Source of the DNA: Bacteroidetes bacterium UBA7368
GTDB lineage: Bacteria; Bacteroidota; Rhodothermia; Rhodothermales; UBA10348
Reading direction: 5' to 3'
DNA: 9,184 nt
Assembly: GCA_002469915.1 (NCBI GenBank)
Contig: DKOG01000114.1
Span: 1-9,184 of the forward strand
The notes beneath the pieces were generated by a model, which saw only the letters and a program-made list of their open reading frames with translations, had not been told where the DNA came from and ran no database searches. Below are positions 8,133 through 9,184 of this stretch, piece by piece; position 1 is the first letter of the stretch, and every line of letters begins with the position of its first letter. Made by a program: the position numbers and the translations under genes.

Positions 8133-8160
8133 CAATTTACACATGGATGAAGGGCACAAA
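8133..8160 (-). promoter_or_regulatory. weak candidate Bacteroidota-type promoter for the pruA operon
   Basis: On the minus strand TTTG (8160-8157) is followed after 17 bases by TAAATTGA (8139-8132). This only partly matches the Bacteroidota pattern of a -33 TTTG and a -7 TAnnTTTG. It would give a leader of roughly 40 bases before the pruA start. The match is weak and could be chance, and whether this organism uses that promoter type is not known. Confidence 0.2.
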
Positions 8161-8162
8161 AA

Positions 8163-8173
8163 CTGGTTCGCCA
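8163..8173. repeat. first copy of the 11-base repeat ctggttcgcca
   Basis: This copy of ctggttcgcca contains the short dyad TGG-ttcg-CCA and lies just upstream (on the minus strand) of the weak pruA promoter candidate. An identical 11-mer occurs 241 bp to the right. It may be a regulator binding site, but it could also be chance; no function is shown. Confidence 0.35.
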
Positions 8174-8253
8174 AAAGTTCTACTCCGGCACATTTTTCCC
8201 TGAATGAGAAAGTCATTCCGCTCCAATCTTGGTACGTATAGCTGCGTGAGTTT

Positions 8254-8421
8254 GTGAGATCGTTGCGCTTTCCTGACGATAAAACGGGTGTAAAAGCGCG
8301 TTTAGAGCGTTTTTTGCCGCTAAAACAAGCATTTTATGATGCGATTCGAAGTTGCGGCACGACTTTGGCCATTAGCGGAAGTGAACAAACCCCAAGTTTA
8401 ATCCTGGTTCGCCAGGCATAA
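8254..8421 (+). CDS. possible small gene, unknown function (55 aa, alternative start codon)
   Basis: An open frame ends with TAA at 8419-8421, only 4 bp before the next gene's ATG. There is no ATG in it after the in-frame TAG at 8239-8241, so a start would be GTG 8254, TTG 8263 or CTG 8242; GTG is chosen as the longest common type. The product would be polar and basic near the start (RSLRFPDDKTG). A helix with amphipathic spacing follows (VKARLERFLPLKQAFYDAI), then two likely strands (TTLAISG and SLILVR). This reads like a real folded small domain, and the tight spacing fits an operon. I recognise no family. The same frame is also open upstream of the TAG, from ATG 8143 (32 codons), so this may be the rest of a longer gene broken by a stop. 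A chance frame of this length is not rare. Confidence 0.4.
   Translation: MRSLRFPDDKTGVKARLERFLPLKQAFYDAIRSCGTTLAISGSEQTPSLILVRQA
8403..8416. repeat. second copy of the 11-base repeat, within a 5-bp stem with TTCG loop
   Basis: The bases CCTGG-TTCG-CCAGG form a perfect 5-bp stem with a four-base loop, ending 9 bp before the ATG at 8426. Bases 8404-8414 are identical to 8163-8173. In RNA a UUCG loop closed by G-C is a moderately stable hairpin and might affect ribosome access to the next gene. No U-run follows, so it is not a terminator. If the small gene is real, these bases are also its last codons. Confidence 0.4.
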
Positions 8422-8425
8422 AATC

Positions 8426-9184
8426 ATGTTTCTTAAACAGAATCAACCAAACGTAGACGAAGCGCGTGAAGCGGTCAAAAAGCAACTATTGCTTTCTCTC
8501 ATGCAACAGGTCGTGGATGAAGTGCAGTCCATGGACAAGGCCGATATAGATGAAATGATTTCATCTATGATGTCGGAAGTAAATGTGGACCCATTGCGCG
8601 AACGCGCAAACGCCATTGCCTCGGCTGCAGCACAATCCCAAATTGAGGGACTGAATCTAGATGAGATGCTGGAGTCCTATTCTCAGGATATTTCAGAAAC
8701 AGCTAAGGCTGAATTTGAGGCCGGCATTAAACAGGTTGTTAGTGATATTAAGATTGATCTTGATCCGGATATGCTGAATCAGCATGTTCAGGACAAAATC
8801 GCAACCGTTCTCAAAGAACGCATGGGCGAGCTAGATCTGGACGCTGAAATTTCTGGGGAAAAAGAAAAAGCGATCCAAACGGTTGAGCAAGACATGACGT
8901 CAAGGCTGGATACGCAGCTTACCGATTTTATCCACGCAAAAGAGATCTCTGTTGACCTGGAGAAAATCGACCGCTTAATGGAATCCAAGATTGAGGAAGC
9001 CATCGAACGTCACCTCTCCAACATTAATGTGGATGAGATGATTGAGGCGCGTCAGAAGAATGCGGTGGACACGCTACACGCACTGGTATCCACTAAGCTA
9101 GAATCGATTGCCCCAACGGTTTCTACTGAAATTCAGGATCAGGTAGAAGAATCGTTTTCAAGTATTGCTGTTAACATTGGTCAG
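8426..9184 (+). CDS. acidic helical repeat protein of unknown function (5' part, runs off the edge)
   Basis: The frame is open from ATG 8426 to the last base, 253 codons without a stop, and continues beyond the window. An in-frame TAA at 8399 makes this ATG the first possible start. The product is rich in Asp, Glu, Lys, Gln, Ile, Leu and Met, poor in Pro, Gly, Cys and aromatics, and is probably almost all helix or coiled coil. A short motif, hydrophobic-x-(L/V/I)-D/N, recurs: VNVDPL (52-57), LNLDEM (76-81), IDLDPD (110-115), LDLDAE (136-141), ISVDLE (174-179), INVDEM (200-205) and perhaps IAVN (247-250). Intervals are 24, 34, 26, 38, 26 and 47 residues, so the repeat is diverged. There is no signal peptide or membrane segment in the visible part. 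The codon use looks like its neighbours. I do not recognise the family; it could be a structural, scaffold or surface protein. Confidence 0.85.
   Translation, partial: MFLKQNQPNVDEAREAVKKQLLLSLMQQVVDEVQSMDKADIDEMISSMMSEVNVDPLRERANAIASAAAQSQIEGLNLDEMLESYSQDISETAKAEFEAGIKQVVSDIKIDLDPDMLNQHVQDKIATVLKERMGELDLDAEISGEKEKAIQTVEQDMTSRLDTQLTDFIHAKEISVDLEKIDRLMESKIEEAIERHLSNINVDEMIEARQKNAVDTLHALVSTKLESIAPTVSTEIQDQVEESFSSIAVNIGQ

Larger units (their letters stand above)
8084..8253. other. divergent intergenic region upstream of pruA
   Basis: This stretch lies between pruA, read to the left, and the genes read to the right. If the possible small gene at 8254-8421 is not real, the gap extends to 8425 (342 bp). 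It should hold the promoter of the minus-strand operon and possibly that of the right-hand genes. It contains one copy of an 11-base repeat and a weak promoter-like pair, both listed separately. One plus-strand frame is open from 8104, with an ATG at 8143, to a TAG at 8239, in the same frame as the possible small gene. I see no tRNA, clear terminator or riboswitch here. Confidence 0.6.

Noticed and set aside
7935..8150. 71-codon plus-strand frame across the start of pruA
   Set aside because: Most of it is antisense to the pruA N-terminus and the product has no domain-like character.
8281..8326. AAAACG/CGTTTT and GTTTT/AAAAC inverted repeats near a T-run, as a terminator
   Set aside because: The stems are only 5-6 A/T-rich pairs with no strong GC stem before the T-run, and they fall inside the possible small gene.
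8401..8418. tRNA-like GGTTCG element
   Set aside because: The loop is four bases (TTCG) rather than the seven-base T-loop, and no acceptor or anticodon arm can be built around it.
1..9184. CRISPR array, insertion sequence or phage genes
   Set aside because: No regularly spaced direct repeats, transposase or integrase motifs, or terminal inverted repeats were seen.

Overview
The window looks like a chromosomal segment from the Bacteroidota/Rhodothermota/Balneolota side of bacteria. The evidence is moderate GC, almost no Shine-Dalgarno sequences in front of clear genes, a PgpH-type HD phosphodiesterase of the kind common in that group, and a group-specific sodium:solute symporter. The phylum is an inference from gene style, not from a marker gene.

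Left part (1-4006, plus strand): the last 29 codons of a BRCT-domain protein, most likely NAD-dependent DNA ligase LigA, run into a 506-aa sodium:solute symporter after 4 bp. After a further 5 bp comes a 794-aa 7TM-HD protein of the PgpH family, a predicted membrane cyclic-di-AMP phosphodiesterase. The tight spacing suggests one transcript.

Centre (3971-8083, minus strand): four genes read leftward with gaps of 17 bp, -1 bp (TAATG) and 11 bp. In transcription order they are a 1-pyrroline-5-carboxylate dehydrogenase (pruA type), an NAD(P)-dependent amine dehydrogenase related to 2,4-diaminopentanoate dehydrogenase, a small two-helix membrane protein with a possible PH-like domain, and a GntR-type regulator with an unusual C-terminal domain. 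This looks like a self-regulated amino-acid catabolic operon in which PruA makes glutamate from glutamate semialdehyde. The substrate of the second dehydrogenase is unknown and is the most interesting question here. The last gene converges on pgpH and overlaps its end by 36 bp.

Right part (8084-9184): a divergent intergenic region, then a possible small gene (8254-8421), then a gene that starts at 8426 and runs off the window edge. It encodes an acidic, helical protein with a recurring short [ILV]-x-[LV]-D motif and no recognised family. I found no RNA genes, CRISPR arrays, insertion sequences or phage genes. No wholly new system is proven; the best candidates are the PruA/amine dehydrogenase/PH-like/GntR operon and the repeat protein at the right edge.
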